DNA of 64,000 nt from CAYUVH01 sp964448135 (GCA_964448135.1 CAYUVH010000029.1:1-64000), one strand, 5' to 3'. Counted from the stretch's first letter, positions 52,201 through 61,450 are shown. A program made the numbers and translations. The notes: generated by a model not told the origin, from the sequence alone.

Positions 52201-53747
52201 AAGCCAACGGGCTGGCCGCCACCGACCGCCGCCTGCTGGTTGACCAGCGCCATGAACCCGGCCCACAACGGCGCGGCGCAACTCGTGCCGCCGGTCGAGC
52301 CCGCGCTGCCGCCGTCATACGTCGAGTAAACGTTGTTCGCCGTCAGGGCGACGTCGGGAATGTTTCGCTTGGTGGTGGATCCCCCATTGGACGCCATGCT
52401 GATGCCCGCCTGCCACGTGGGGATCGCGTAGAAAGTGCTGATGCCGCCGCTGCTGCCCCAGTTGCCACCGTTGGCATTCACGGTGTGATCGTTCCAAACC
52501 GTCTCCGAAGAAAATGCGACGCCCGAGCCCGACATCGTCAAAGTCGTGCCGCCCACCTGCGTGATGTAGGGAGAACTCGAAGGCGCATTCACCTGGTTTA
52601 CGTTGTCCACGTCATTGTTCGAGCCGGTCACGAAGGCGTCGGTGTCGCCGGAGGCGTTGAAGAACGATTGGCCGGCCGCGGCGATCAGTTTGAAAATATT
52701 GTCCGTCGTGGTGCTCGGCCCGCCGTCCCAGCCCCAGGAGCAGCTCAAATTCTTGACCGAGTTGCTGAAGGTCAGCATGGAATTGAGCACATCGTTTTGC
52801 AGGCCGTTGGGGCCGGCTTCGAAAACGACGATCTTCGCGAGGCCCGGCGCCATCGCCATGGCCATTTCGATGTCCAGCGAGACCTCGCCATTTCCGCTGT
52901 TCGCGCCCGTGGTGGGCACGCCGTTGAAACCATCGAGCAGCACAACCTGGATCGGAATGTTCGTGCGGCCTCCGCCCGCTGCCTGGGCGTACGACTTGAT
53001 ATCGTTCGTGTAGAACCCATCGAATTGCACAAGCCCGACCATTTGTCCCGCCCCGGTATTCGTCACCCCGGCGGCGTAAGCATTGCGGAAGTCGTTGCCG
53101 AAAATGTCGCCAGAGCCATCGGGCGCGGTTCCCGACCTGGGCGAGGCGTTGGGATTCGCCGAGTTCCTGCGGAAGCGCGGACGCGGCCGGGAATAGTCAC
53201 TCAGACCCTGAACGTCCGCCACCGGGAGCGAGACTTCCACCGTCGGCTCGCCATCGGGAGCGTAAAAATCCCGCGCCTCGTTCTGATGACGATACTTGCG
53301 CATGCCCACGTGAAAGGCTTTCTCCACGTCGGCGGTCTTCGCGATCACGTCCAGGATCAAACGATTCGGATGTTCGTCCGCCAGGCGAAAGCCGTTGGTT
53401 CGCGCAAACTCCTTCACTGCCGCATAGTCTGCTTCGCTCGGGCCGAAACGGGCGGCCAGTTCATCGGCCATCAGGTAGCGATGAAAGTTCGTGCTCGCCG
53501 GGTCGTACACTTCGGCCAGAAAGCGATCAAGGCCGGCGGGATCGCGCAACGGCAGCCCGATCGCCAGGCGCAATTCATTCGTCGCGGGCAACACACTGAA
53601 CGGCGTCATTTTGCTCCACGCCGAAAAGGTATGTCCCGGCAGGGCTTTGAGGCGTCCTGCGACAGGCTGAGCGTTCGCAGCCTGCACGACCCAAACCCCG
53701 ATGCAGAGGCCGAAAAAGACATGGAATGTGCGTGTACGTAGTTTCAT
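49239..53747 (-). CDS. Giant secreted sedolisin (S53) protease with multiple beta domains
   Basis: The 1502-residue protein has a signal peptide (FHVFFGLCIGVWVVQAANAQ) and a kumamolisin-type pro-domain (about 40-190: DRFLAEVYDPASTNFHRYLM). The S53 catalytic domain is about 205-580. Its Glu/Asp pair lies in GEVSLDIEMAMAMAPG (near 290-295) and its Ser in GGTSCAAPLWAGF (near 490). After it come Ig/TIG-like domains (about 585-830), a lamin-tail domain (about 835-955), a DUF11 repeat (about 1015-1140), a ~190-residue uncharacterised domain (about 1145-1335), another Ig-like domain and the C-terminal module ending GYYRVQAP. It should cleave proteins outside the cell, usually at acidic pH. The neighbouring nuclease gene is divergent and shares several modules. 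Confidence 0.92.
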   Translation of the reverse strand: MKLRTRTFHVFFGLCIGVWVVQAANAQPVAGRLKALPGHTFSAWSKMTPFSVLPATNELRLAIGLPLRDPAGLDRFLAEVYDPASTNFHRYLMADELAARFGPSEADYAAVKEFARTNGFRLADEHPNRLILDVIAKTADVEKAFHVGMRKYRHQNEARDFYAPDGEPTVEVSLPVADVQGLSDYSRPRPRFRRNSANPNASPRSGTAPDGSGDIFGNDFRNAYAAGVTNTGAGQMVGLVQFDGFYTNDIKSYAQAAGGGRTNIPIQVVLLDGFNGVPTTGANSGNGEVSLDIEMAMAMAPGLAKIVVFEAGPNGLQNDVLNSMLTFSNSVKNLSCSWGWDGGPSTTTDNIFKLIAAAGQSFFNASGDTDAFVTGSNNDVDNVNQVNAPSSSPYITQVGGTTLTMSGSGVAFSSETVWNDHTVNANGGNWGSSGGISTFYAIPTWQAGISMASNGGSTTKRNIPDVALTANNVYSTYDGGSAGSTGGTSCAAPLWAGFMALVNQQAAVGGGQPVGFINPAVYALSQTAAYTNCFHDTKTGNNAWSASAGKFVAVAGYDLATGLGTPNGTNLINALAPPANTPPSITSSPASRTNSLGATTTFTVVATGSLPVAYQWYFTNAISDATNASLVLTDIVASNAGSYYAIVTNAFGRATSAVAQLTVSLAPGIAGFTPAFGVTNDTVSVNGLLFTNVTDVSFNGVTANFTVNSLTNLSATVPAGATTGPLSVTTLFGNATTTNNFTLLAGNGTPVIASFTPTNAFVNTAVVITGTNFAGVTGVGFNGRNAAFAVNSFSQITATVPGGTTDGLISVTNAYGVGFSATPFVVATNPVGAVGISQIYGGGGNSGATYENDYIELYNRSGSAVSLSGWSVQYASASGSTWTKVNLSGSVPAAHYFLIQCASDGTTGATLPAADISSTAINLSASKGKIALLSAQTNIPSGTSSPVGIASLVDFVGYGNADAYQGAGAAPTISATTADFRLGGGATDTGNNAADFATGAPNPRNSSSSGIPAPDLAVKLSHSGSFTQGDSNKTYTIVVTNSGSLGTTGLVTVVDTLPAGLTATALGGSGWTANLGALTCTRTDALASAASYPAITVTVSVATNAAANVTNIVTVSGGGDANATNNVANDPTVINPASGGAGSGGIIAGWEVSGINNYGPSPWAPTNIALNVTVVGLARGSGVPTNSSPGNDAWGGTGFVYANQATAIAGNSYVTFSITAAAGYRISLTNIPTYNIRHSGTGSTNGIWQYQVGNSGFVNIGTNIVWGPVTSGSGNTEPAINLSGIAALQNVPPGTNVTFRIVLWGGTSPGNGSWYVNNIAGLDLQVLGVVAPVNPAVVGPAISSQPATTNVFVGGHAGFSVTATGDAPLHYQWFKGSLPVVDGGGVSGSETNGLDFLPAATNHAGGYSVIITNPGGSVTSAAAQLNVAALPMLSVSNAPGGFLLAADNGAISNRIVLERATNLEPPIFWEALQTNLIGADGQIRFPVTNQAGAAGYYRVQAP

Positions 53748-54051
53748 CTTAATCCAATTTCAAAATGCCCGGCGACGAATCGCAGGAGGGTCAGCGTGGA
53801 AATTTTAGGAGAAACATGGGGCGAGGGCAACCCACCTCTGGCAAATCTGCCCCAATGGGAAGCTGCTCCCCTTTCGAGCTTCAAAACCTTCCACCGCCGG
53901 AAATCTTTCTGATCGATTTTGTGCGTTAATGCCGCTGGGATTGTCAAAATACCGTCGCGGCCTCAAGCCGCTGTAGGAGGTCGGGAGCCAAATCGTCCGG
54001 ATAAAGGAGTTACGTGCGAACTATGCCAGCCATCCACTTGCAACCGAGTCT

Positions 54052-54087
54052 GTCCCACCAGTCCCACAGGTCCCACAGGTCCCATCA
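54052..54087. repeat. Tandem 9-mer array (GTCCCACAG)
   Basis: Four units in register: GTCCCACCA, GTCCCACAG, GTCCCACAG, GTCCCATCA. It is non-coding. Confidence 0.85.
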
Positions 54088-54167
54088 GACTTTCCCCTCC
54101 CAACAACGTCCATTCCGTCCCTCAGCCCGAATGCCCAAATGACGCCAATGTTCACCAAACGACGCGA

Positions 54168-54195
54168 AATTACCCGAAAGGTACAACTCGTTTAA
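54168..54195. repeat. 28-base motif shared with 26459-26486
   Basis: It begins AATTACCCGAAAGGTACAAC and ends GTTTAA. It differs from the other copy at three of 28 positions. Both copies lie in long non-coding gaps beside short degenerate repeats and are followed by T-rich sequence and TTTCCG or similar. Confidence 0.7.
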
Positions 54196-54346
54196 TTTTT
54201 TCCGGGCCACCTCTCAAAATCAGACAAAACCGCCTTGCAAAATGCAGTAAAAATGGCTATCTTGTTGCTAGAATTGTAACTTTGTCACTCTGAGTATTAT
54301 TCGAGCTACGATACCGACTATTCCCGGCTAAGCCGCAATCCCCCGC

Positions 54347-57300
54347 GTGCCCAATAAAGTTTGCAAGTTGTTCAACCGTAACCGGTTGCTTGGTCCGCTC
54401 ACCTTGGCGGCACTCGTTATTTCGTTTTTTCAATGTCAGGCGTGGATTGGTGTGCCCTACCAGTTGCAGCTCGGCAATCCCAGCAACGCCACGGTCGATG
54501 CCAACAACTACTCTCATTTTCTGATCCAGAGGTCGGTTGAGGCGATTGATTACAACGCCACCAACGGCATTCCGAATTGGGCGAGCTGGAGCCTCACGAT
54601 CAGCGACATCGGCACCAATGATCGCTCCGCCGTTTTCTTCACGGACACGAATCTGCCGCCGAACTTCTTTTGGGTTACCAATAGCAGCTACAGCGGCTCC
54701 GGTTACGCCCGCGGGCACATGTGTCCTTCGGCCGACCGCACGGACAGCCGGACGAACAACGACACGCTGTTTCTCATGTCGAACATCATTCCGCAGGCGC
54801 TGAACCAAAACTCCGGTATTTGGCAACAATTGGAAGATGATTGCCGCGGGATGCTGACCAATTCGCCCACGAATGAATTGTTGATCGTCTGCGGGCCGAG
54901 CGTCTTTACGTCGAACAAGATTGTGAGCGGCCACGTGACCGTGCCGGCCTACACCTGGAAGGTCGTGGTGGTGGTGCCGGGGCCGGGCGCGGCGGGTACC
55001 GCGACGAACCGCATCACTTGGACGAACCGCGTGATTTCAGTCCGCATCACGAATGACGACTCGGTCGCAGCCGACGGCTGGATGACCTACCGGACGAATG
55101 CGGCGGCGATTGAGAATGAGACCGGGCTGAAATTCTTCACTTCCCTTTCCTCCAACCTTGCGATGGTGCTGCGCTACAAGATTGACGGGCAGACGCCGCC
55201 CGCGCCCGTGATCAGTGGCTTCTCCCCGAACACCGGCGGTACCAATTCGGCTTTTACCATCACCGGTAGCAATCTCGCGCTGACCACCAATGTGACGGTC
55301 AACGGCGCGGTCGCGCCATACTTGATCCAATCGCAAACGCAGATCAGCGTTCTGGTCCCCTACAACGCCTCCAGCGGGCCAATCGCAGTGATGGGACTGG
55401 GCGGCACCACGACCACGTCGAGCAACTATACCGTCACAGCGGGCGCGAGCATTGACCTCGCAGTGCGCAAGAGTCACACGGGCAACTTCACCCAGGGCGA
55501 CCTCGGCGATATTTACACCATTGGTGTGACGAATGTGGGCGGCATTACGTCCACGGGTACGATTTCCGTGGTGGATGTGCTGCCAGCCGGCCTGACTGCG
55601 AGTGCCATCAACGGGACGGGCTGGACCTGCACGCTCAGTAACCTGACCTGCACGCGCTCCGACGGCTTGCCGCCGGGCACGGGTTACCCTTCCATCAGCA
55701 TTACGGTCAACGTGGCCAGCAACGCTCCCAGCGCGGTAACCAACAACGTCAGCGTGGCCGCCGGCGGTGATACCAACACCGTCAACAACAGCTTCGCGGA
55801 TGCGACCACCATTCTGCCCGCAGCCGTTCCCGATGTGACTACCGGCTCGGCTGGCAGCATTGCCATGACCACGGCGACGCTGAACGGAAACGTCGATCCC
55901 AACGGCCAGCCGACGACCGGACAATTCCTGTTCGGTCTCACCACGAATTACGGCTCAGGCGCCTCATTCACCGGCCCGGTCACCGGCAACAGCACGCAGG
56001 CCGTGAGCGCGAACATCTCGGGATTGACCGCCGGAACCCTTTATCACTATCGCCTCTACGCCACGAATGTGCTCGGCACCGTCACCGGAAATGACCAAAC
56101 CTTCACGACGGCTCCACCCGGCTCGGCCGATCTCGCAATCATGAAGTCGCACAGCGGCAACTTCACCCGCGGAGATACGGCGGACACTTACACGATCATC
56201 GTCACCAACGTCGGCAGCGTCATTTCCAGCGGCTCCATTACCGTGACCGATGCCCTGCCCGTCGGCCTGACCGCCGTGGCGATCAGCGGAAGCGGCTGGA
56301 CGACGAATCTCGCGACGCTGACTTGCACGCGGTCGGATGGACTCGCGGCGGGCTCGGCTTTCCCGCCCATTACGCTCGTAGTAAGCGTGGCAACTAATGC
56401 GCCGCTGAGCATCACCAATGTCGCGACGGTCGCCGGCGGCGGCGATACCAATTCACTGAACAACGTCGCGAGCGATCCCACTATCGTTAATCCCATCGCC
56501 GGCACCCTGACCACGCTGGCAGGCTGGGACGCGCGCGGACTATCCAATTTCGGCCCGACGGTTTTTGGGGCCACGACCAACGCGGCCAACGTGACCGTCG
56601 CTGCGCTGACGCGGGGTTCCGGTGTGGTAACTAACAGTAATGGGGCGGCGGACGGCTGGGGTGGAGTAAACTGGGTTGAATCCACGTCAGCTTCCGCGAT
56701 CGCATCCAACCGATTTGCGACTTTTGGAGTGACCGCCAACACCGGTTACAAGGTATCCTTCAGCGCCATCAGCCAGTTCGCTTATCGCCGTTCGCAGACC
56801 GGCGCAACGAACGGCCTGGTGCAATACCAAGTCGGCAACGGCGGTTATACGGACGTAGCCACGATTTATTATACGAACGTCAATACCAGCGGATCATATA
56901 TCTCGCCGATTGATCTGTCCGGAATTCCGGCGCTCCAGAATGTGCCGGCGGGAACCAACGTCAGCTTCCGCATCGTCAACTGGGGCGCGACCGGATCCTC
57001 CGGCTCATGGTATATCTATGACACGGGCAACAGCACCGCGCCTGACCTGGTGGTCCAGGGCATCGTAAGCCCGGTGGTCGTGGCGACCGCCGATCTGGCC
57101 ATCACCGCCAAACACGGCGGCAACTTCACCCAGGGTGATACGGGCGATCTTTATACCATCAATCTGACAAACGTCGGCACGGCGGCTTCGTCCGGCACCA
57201 TTACCGTGGTGGATACCCTGCCCTCCGGTCTGACCGCCACCGCCATCAGCGGCACCGGCTGGTCCTGCACGCTCACCAACCTGACGTGCACGCGTTCCGA

Positions 57301-57838
57301 CAGCCTGGGCGTGGGCGCCGGTTATCCGGCCATCACCGTCACGGTCAACGTCGCGACGAATGCATCGGCGCTGGTGACGAATATCGCAACGGTTTCCGGC
57401 GGCAGCGACACGAATGCGGCGAACAATACCGCGCTCGATCCGACGACCATCCTCGCGCTGGCGCCCATCCAACAATGGCGCCTCGGCTGGTTCGGCACGA
57501 CGAACAACAGCGGACCCTCGGCGGACACGGCCATCTCCACGAGCGACGGCATGGCGAATCTCTACAAATACGCCCTCGGCCTCGCGCCGCTCACGGCCAC
57601 CAACGATCCGAGCATCGTGGATATCTTCGCGAACCATCTGCGCCTGACCGCCCCGCGCAGCGCCAGCGCAACGGATGTAACCTTCAGCCTGCAGACGACC
57701 CCGGACATGCTCACCGCGTGGACCACCAACGGCACCACGATTGACGTGAACTCGGCGACAATGTTCCAAGGCCACGCGAACACGAATGTGAGCACGTCGG
57801 CCAGTGGATATATTCGGTTGAAGATCACCCGGCCCTGA
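54347..57838 (+). CDS. Giant secreted DNA/RNA non-specific endonuclease with DUF11 repeats
   Basis: GTG 54347 starts a 1163-residue protein with a signal peptide (LLGPLTLAALVISFFQCQAW). The NucA/Serratia-type nuclease domain (about 40-290) contains SGYARGHMCPSADRT, the RGH active-site motif with Ala in place of the usual Asp before it. It also contains TLFLMSNIIPQ and a downstream Asn/Glu region (LNQNSGIWQQLEDDCR). Then follow a TIG domain (about 290-370), DUF11 repeat 1 (about 372-490), a fibronectin-like domain (about 495-590), DUF11 repeat 2 (about 595-715), the ~190-residue domain also present in the sedolisin (about 718-905), DUF11 repeat 3 (about 910-1035) and a C-terminal module. Likely extracellular nucleic-acid scavenging. 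Divergent from the protease. Confidence 0.9.
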   Translation: MPNKVCKLFNRNRLLGPLTLAALVISFFQCQAWIGVPYQLQLGNPSNATVDANNYSHFLIQRSVEAIDYNATNGIPNWASWSLTISDIGTNDRSAVFFTDTNLPPNFFWVTNSSYSGSGYARGHMCPSADRTDSRTNNDTLFLMSNIIPQALNQNSGIWQQLEDDCRGMLTNSPTNELLIVCGPSVFTSNKIVSGHVTVPAYTWKVVVVVPGPGAAGTATNRITWTNRVISVRITNDDSVAADGWMTYRTNAAAIENETGLKFFTSLSSNLAMVLRYKIDGQTPPAPVISGFSPNTGGTNSAFTITGSNLALTTNVTVNGAVAPYLIQSQTQISVLVPYNASSGPIAVMGLGGTTTTSSNYTVTAGASIDLAVRKSHTGNFTQGDLGDIYTIGVTNVGGITSTGTISVVDVLPAGLTASAINGTGWTCTLSNLTCTRSDGLPPGTGYPSISITVNVASNAPSAVTNNVSVAAGGDTNTVNNSFADATTILPAAVPDVTTGSAGSIAMTTATLNGNVDPNGQPTTGQFLFGLTTNYGSGASFTGPVTGNSTQAVSANISGLTAGTLYHYRLYATNVLGTVTGNDQTFTTAPPGSADLAIMKSHSGNFTRGDTADTYTIIVTNVGSVISSGSITVTDALPVGLTAVAISGSGWTTNLATLTCTRSDGLAAGSAFPPITLVVSVATNAPLSITNVATVAGGGDTNSLNNVASDPTIVNPIAGTLTTLAGWDARGLSNFGPTVFGATTNAANVTVAALTRGSGVVTNSNGAADGWGGVNWVESTSASAIASNRFATFGVTANTGYKVSFSAISQFAYRRSQTGATNGLVQYQVGNGGYTDVATIYYTNVNTSGSYISPIDLSGIPALQNVPAGTNVSFRIVNWGATGSSGSWYIYDTGNSTAPDLVVQGIVSPVVVATADLAITAKHGGNFTQGDTGDLYTINLTNVGTAASSGTITVVDTLPSGLTATAISGTGWSCTLTNLTCTRSDSLGVGAGYPAITVTVNVATNASALVTNIATVSGGSDTNAANNTALDPTTILALAPIQQWRLGWFGTTNNSGPSADTAISTSDGMANLYKYALGLAPLTATNDPSIVDIFANHLRLTAPRSASATDVTFSLQTTPDMLTAWTTNGTTIDVNSATMFQGHANTNVSTSASGYIRLKITRP

Positions 57839-58052
57839 TCCCGCGCGGATGCCTCTCCGGGAGTGGAGGCTGCATTGAACATTCGTTGCCGTTGCGGCTC
57901 GGAGCGGCGAATCCCTTGACCTCCGCGCATCGGTCTGTTCAACTGAACAGCATTCCGATGTTTTGACCGCGCAAACTTAGAAGACTGCCAACGCCCGCCA
58001 TGCCCGCCTTCTCTTTCCTTACGCCGCGAAATAAAAGCTTCCCGGAGATGTC

Positions 58053-59528
58053 ATGGTTTTAGCGCTGGCGGCCGCCTGTCTGGCGGCAATCATTTTCCTG
58101 TACTTCAAGAGCAACCCGCTCGGCCACAGTCCGTGGTTCATCACCCGCCGCTTCATCAACTGGTTCCCGCTCGGGATGACGTACGCGTTCCTCTACATGG
58201 GGCGCTACAATCTCAACGTTTCCAAAAACGCCCTCGGCTCGCTGATGACCAAGGAGGACCTGGGCATCATCGCCGGCGTCGGCACCATCGTCTACGGCTG
58301 CTCCTTCCTGATAAACGGTCCGCTGGTGGACAAGATCGGCGGCAAAAAGGGCATCCTCATCGCCGCCATTGGCGCCGCGCTGGCGAATGTCGTGATGGGC
58401 ATTCTGACCTACCTCGTGATGCAGGGCCAATTGAAGATGAACCTCGTGCTGGCATACTCCCTCACCTACGCCACGAACATGTATTTTCAAAGCTACGGCG
58501 CGGTTTCGATCATCAAGGTCAAGGCGTACTGGTTTCACGTGCGCGAACGCGGCGTGTTCAGCGCGATTTTTGGCACCCTGATTTCGTTCGGTGTTTATTT
58601 CGCCTTCGACTGGGGCCAGGCCATCGTGGACATGGCCAAGGCCGGTCCGGAGGGCGGGACGGGTTGGTTGCATCGCGTGATTCGCTCGGTGTTCGCCATT
58701 GAGGGCAGCCCGTTGACCGCGGTCTGGGCCGTCTTCTTCATTCCCGCGGCGATCCTGGCCTTCTGGGTGATCCTGGATTTCTTCCTGATCAAGAATACGC
58801 CCGAGGAGGCGAATTTTCCGCATCTGGACACCCGCGACGCCTCGTCCGGCGTGATGCACATCGAACTGACCACGATGGATCTGTTGAAGAAGGTCTTCGC
58901 CAGCCGCATGATGCTGCTGATCTCGGCCGTGGGCCTGACCACCGGCGTCCTGCGCAATGGCATCATGCAGTGGTACTTCGTTTTCGCGAAGGAAGTGCCG
59001 CAGGCGCATGCGAAATTCTTCCTCGAACACTGGGGTTTCCTCCTCTGTATTTTCGGCATACTGGGCGGTTTCACCGGCATGGTCTCCGACCGCTACTATC
59101 AATCCCGGCGCGGGCCGCCGGTGGCGATCTGCTGTGGCATCATGTTCCTGTTGACCATCATAATGACGGTATTTCTCTATTCCTCGCCGCTCATCGTGGG
59201 CAGCGCCTGCGTCCTGATCACGGCGGCGGCCATCGGCGTGCATTCCCTGATGTCGGGGACGGCGGCGGCGGATTTTGGCGGCCGGAAGGCCACCGCCACC
59301 TGTGCCGGAGTGGTGGACGGGTTTGTTTATCTCGGCAGCGGCCTGCAATCCCTGTGCATCGGCCAGCTTTCGGGCAAGAGTTGGTACTGGTGGCCCGTAT
59401 TTCTCATGCCTTTTGCGCTTGCCGGAGGGGTGCTCGCTCTGAAAATCTGGCATGAATTACCCGTGGCTACGCGCAAGTACATTGACGAAGTGGAACTCAA
59501 GGGCCGGTTGGAACTCGCTCCGGACTAG
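58053..59528 (+). CDS. MFS transporter of the organophosphate:phosphate antiporter type (1)
   Basis: The 491-residue protein has about 12 membrane segments plus one extra N-terminal helix (LALAAACLAAIIFLYF). Typical OPA features are FLYMGRYNLNVSKNALGSLM in the first transport helix and the loop GPLVDKIGGKKGILIAAIGA. The cytoplasmic loop before helix 7 ends FLIKNTPEEANFPHLD. OPA members (GlpT, UhpT, UhpC) exchange sugar- or glycerol-phosphates for Pi; the substrate here is unknown. The ribosome site GGAGA precedes the ATG. The second transporter follows after 3 bases, so the pair is one operon and may work together as transporter and sensor (UhpT/UhpC style), which is inference. Confidence 0.88.
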   Translation: MVLALAAACLAAIIFLYFKSNPLGHSPWFITRRFINWFPLGMTYAFLYMGRYNLNVSKNALGSLMTKEDLGIIAGVGTIVYGCSFLINGPLVDKIGGKKGILIAAIGAALANVVMGILTYLVMQGQLKMNLVLAYSLTYATNMYFQSYGAVSIIKVKAYWFHVRERGVFSAIFGTLISFGVYFAFDWGQAIVDMAKAGPEGGTGWLHRVIRSVFAIEGSPLTAVWAVFFIPAAILAFWVILDFFLIKNTPEEANFPHLDTRDASSGVMHIELTTMDLLKKVFASRMMLLISAVGLTTGVLRNGIMQWYFVFAKEVPQAHAKFFLEHWGFLLCIFGILGGFTGMVSDRYYQSRRGPPVAICCGIMFLLTIIMTVFLYSSPLIVGSACVLITAAAIGVHSLMSGTAAADFGGRKATATCAGVVDGFVYLGSGLQSLCIGQLSGKSWYWWPVFLMPFALAGGVLALKIWHELPVATRKYIDEVELKGRLELAPD

Positions 59529-59531
59529 GGC

Positions 59532-60926
59532 ATGAGCGCACCCTCCGCCAGTTCATCCGCGGATTCGGCCTGGATTCAATATCCTCCCGGTTTCCGGGCG
59601 AGGCGCGGACTCAATTGGGGTTCCCTCGGCCTGCTCTACACTTCGTATTACATGTGCCGGTACAACTTCTCGATTGCCAACAAGGCCATCAGTGACGAGT
59701 ACGGCTTTTCCAAAGAGCAGATGGGTTACATCATCACCACTGCGCTTTTTGCCTATGCCTGCGGGCAGATCATCAATGGCCTGCTGACGGACTACGTGGG
59801 CGGCAAGAAGGCCATGCTGATCGGGGCCGCGGGAACGATCACGATGAACCTGCTGTTCGGGGCGGCGTCGTTCGCGGGCACCCTGGGACTTTTCATCGCC
59901 ATTCGCGGTGTGGATGGTTATTTGCAGGCGTTTGGCGCCCCCGGCATGGTGAAGATCAACACCGCCTGGTTCAGTCATCGGGAAAGAGGCAGGTTCTCCG
60001 GGATATTCGGTTTCATGATCAACCTCGGGCGATTCGGGATTTTCAATTTCGGTCCCGCCCTGTTGACCGGATTCACGATATTCGGATTCATTACCGTGGG
60101 GCCGCAGCATTGGCGCTGGTTGTTTTGGGCGCCATCCATTTTCTGCGCCATAACGGCGGTGGTGATGGCGTTCACGGTGATCCAGACCCCGGAGGAGGCC
60201 GGTTTCGTGGGAGTCATACCCGACAATACTGGGCCCGCGGCCGGCGATGGTCCACTGTCGGCGCAGGTCAGAATTGTGCTCCGTGCGATCCTGACCAACC
60301 CGGCGGTATGGATCACCGCCCTGGCTTACGCGTGCACCGGCGCGGTCCGGCAGGCGGTGGACCAATGGTTCCCCCGCTACATGCAGGACCTCTATCACGT
60401 AGACCTCCACTCAACGAGTTTCAAGTTCCTGGCCTTCCTCATACCGTTTGTCGCTTCGGCTGGTTCGCTGATGGCTGGCTATGTATCGGATACCGTGTTC
60501 AAAGGCCGGCGAGCTCCGGTGGCAGCGGCGCTTTATTTCCTCGAGACAACCATCATTGTGCTGGCGGCTCAATTTCATGGCGCCAACGCGGCGATTTTTT
60601 TCCTGGTGGCAATTTCATTCACGGCGAACTCGACGCATTCCATTCTCGGTTCGGCGGCGCCGATGGATATCGGCGGGCGGCGGATGGCCGGCTTCGCGCT
60701 CGGTCTGATTGATTCCTTCCAGTATTTCGGCGGCAGCCTGGCGGGATTGATCCTCGGCCGGTTGCTGGACAAGAGCCTGGGAAATTATTTTTACTTCATG
60801 GCCCCGTTTGGACTGATCGGCGGCCTGTTGATGCTGATGATTCGTGGACGTATCAGCCATGCATCACCTCCGGCGGGGACGACGCCAACGTCACCAGCCA
60901 CCACCACCCCGGCCACCGGCCATTGA
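59532..60926 (+). CDS. MFS transporter of the organophosphate:phosphate antiporter type (2)
   Basis: The 464-residue protein has about 12 membrane segments. The OPA pattern is clear: LLYTSYYMCRYNFSIANKAI, the loop GLLTDYVGGKKAMLIGAAGT, WFSHRERGRFSGIFGFMINL and VIQTPEEAGF before helix 7. Later come SAAPMDIGGRRMAGFALGLI and an Ala/Thr/Pro-rich cytoplasmic tail. It has the conserved Arg of the first helix (CRYN), which binds phosphate in GlpT. Sequence resemblance to its partner is distant (for example CRYNFSIANKA against GRYNLNVSKNA), so the pair is an old duplication rather than a recent one. No glycerol- or hexose-phosphate enzyme is adjacent. Confidence 0.9.
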   Translation: MSAPSASSSADSAWIQYPPGFRARRGLNWGSLGLLYTSYYMCRYNFSIANKAISDEYGFSKEQMGYIITTALFAYACGQIINGLLTDYVGGKKAMLIGAAGTITMNLLFGAASFAGTLGLFIAIRGVDGYLQAFGAPGMVKINTAWFSHRERGRFSGIFGFMINLGRFGIFNFGPALLTGFTIFGFITVGPQHWRWLFWAPSIFCAITAVVMAFTVIQTPEEAGFVGVIPDNTGPAAGDGPLSAQVRIVLRAILTNPAVWITALAYACTGAVRQAVDQWFPRYMQDLYHVDLHSTSFKFLAFLIPFVASAGSLMAGYVSDTVFKGRRAPVAAALYFLETTIIVLAAQFHGANAAIFFLVAISFTANSTHSILGSAAPMDIGGRRMAGFALGLIDSFQYFGGSLAGLILGRLLDKSLGNYFYFMAPFGLIGGLLMLMIRGRISHASPPAGTTPTSPATTTPATGH

Positions 60927-60937
60927 TCCGGCTTGGT

Positions 60938-61450
60938 TCAGGCGGGCTGGAGCCGGAACAGACTCGCCTCACGGCTTAAGAGCAGCCGTTTCCACTTAAG
61001 TCCGCTGGAGAATCCGCCGATCCGACGATTTGCTGCCACGACGCGGTGGCAGGGAACCAGGACGGGAATCGGATTGGCGCCGCAAGCGCCTCCGACCGCT
61101 CGGACCGCTGCGGGCTTCCCGGCTTTCAGCGCCAGTTGGGCATAACTCAATACTTCGCCGAACGGGATCTCCAGCATGGCCTTCCAAATCCCGCGTTGAA
61201 AGTCAGTCCCGGACGACAAATCCAGAGGCGGTAGTTTGCCGGGCGGTTTGCCGGCGAGGATTTTTTGGACGCACTGATCAGTGCGCTCGTGCCACTGGCA
61301 AATTTCGGATGGCACATCAGACGGGGAAGTGCTTTCCGGAGATGATTTGCCAGGCTGCGGAAATTTCAGTTCGCAAAGGCCTTCGACGGAGTAGCGGGCC
61401 AGAAAAACGCCGTCTTCCGTCCTGATCGGCAACACGAACGAGCCGCTCAC
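60938..61450 (-). CDS. ogt: Methylated-DNA-[protein]-cysteine S-methyltransferase
   Basis: GTG 61450 gives 170 residues. The C-terminal DNA-binding and alkyl-transfer domain is complete: FQRGIWKAMLEIPFGEVLSY, AVRAVGGACGANPIPVLVPC with HRVV next, where the Cys in PCHRV accepts the alkyl group from O6-methylguanine, and IGGFSSGLKWKRLLLSRE. The N-terminal domain lacks the Ada-type zinc Cys set, so it is the Ogt type. It repairs alkylated DNA in a single-use reaction. Its start overlaps the tyrS stop by 4 bases, so it is translated from the tyrS mRNA. It converges on the second transporter gene, 11 bases apart. Confidence 0.95.
   Translation of the reverse strand: MSGSFVLPIRTEDGVFLARYSVEGLCELKFPQPGKSSPESTSPSDVPSEICQWHERTDQCVQKILAGKPPGKLPPLDLSSGTDFQRGIWKAMLEIPFGEVLSYAQLALKAGKPAAVRAVGGACGANPIPVLVPCHRVVAANRRIGGFSSGLKWKRLLLSREASLFRLQPA

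Larger units (their letters stand above)
53748..54346. other. 599-base divergent gap between protease and nuclease genes
   Basis: No gene is seen. The gap holds a 9-mer tandem array (54052-54087), a 28-base motif shared with 26459-26486, and an AT-rich stretch (54180-54300) that probably contains the nuclease promoter. A TTGCTAGAATTG stretch near 54264 is AT-rich but gives no clear -35/-10 pair. Confidence 0.45.
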
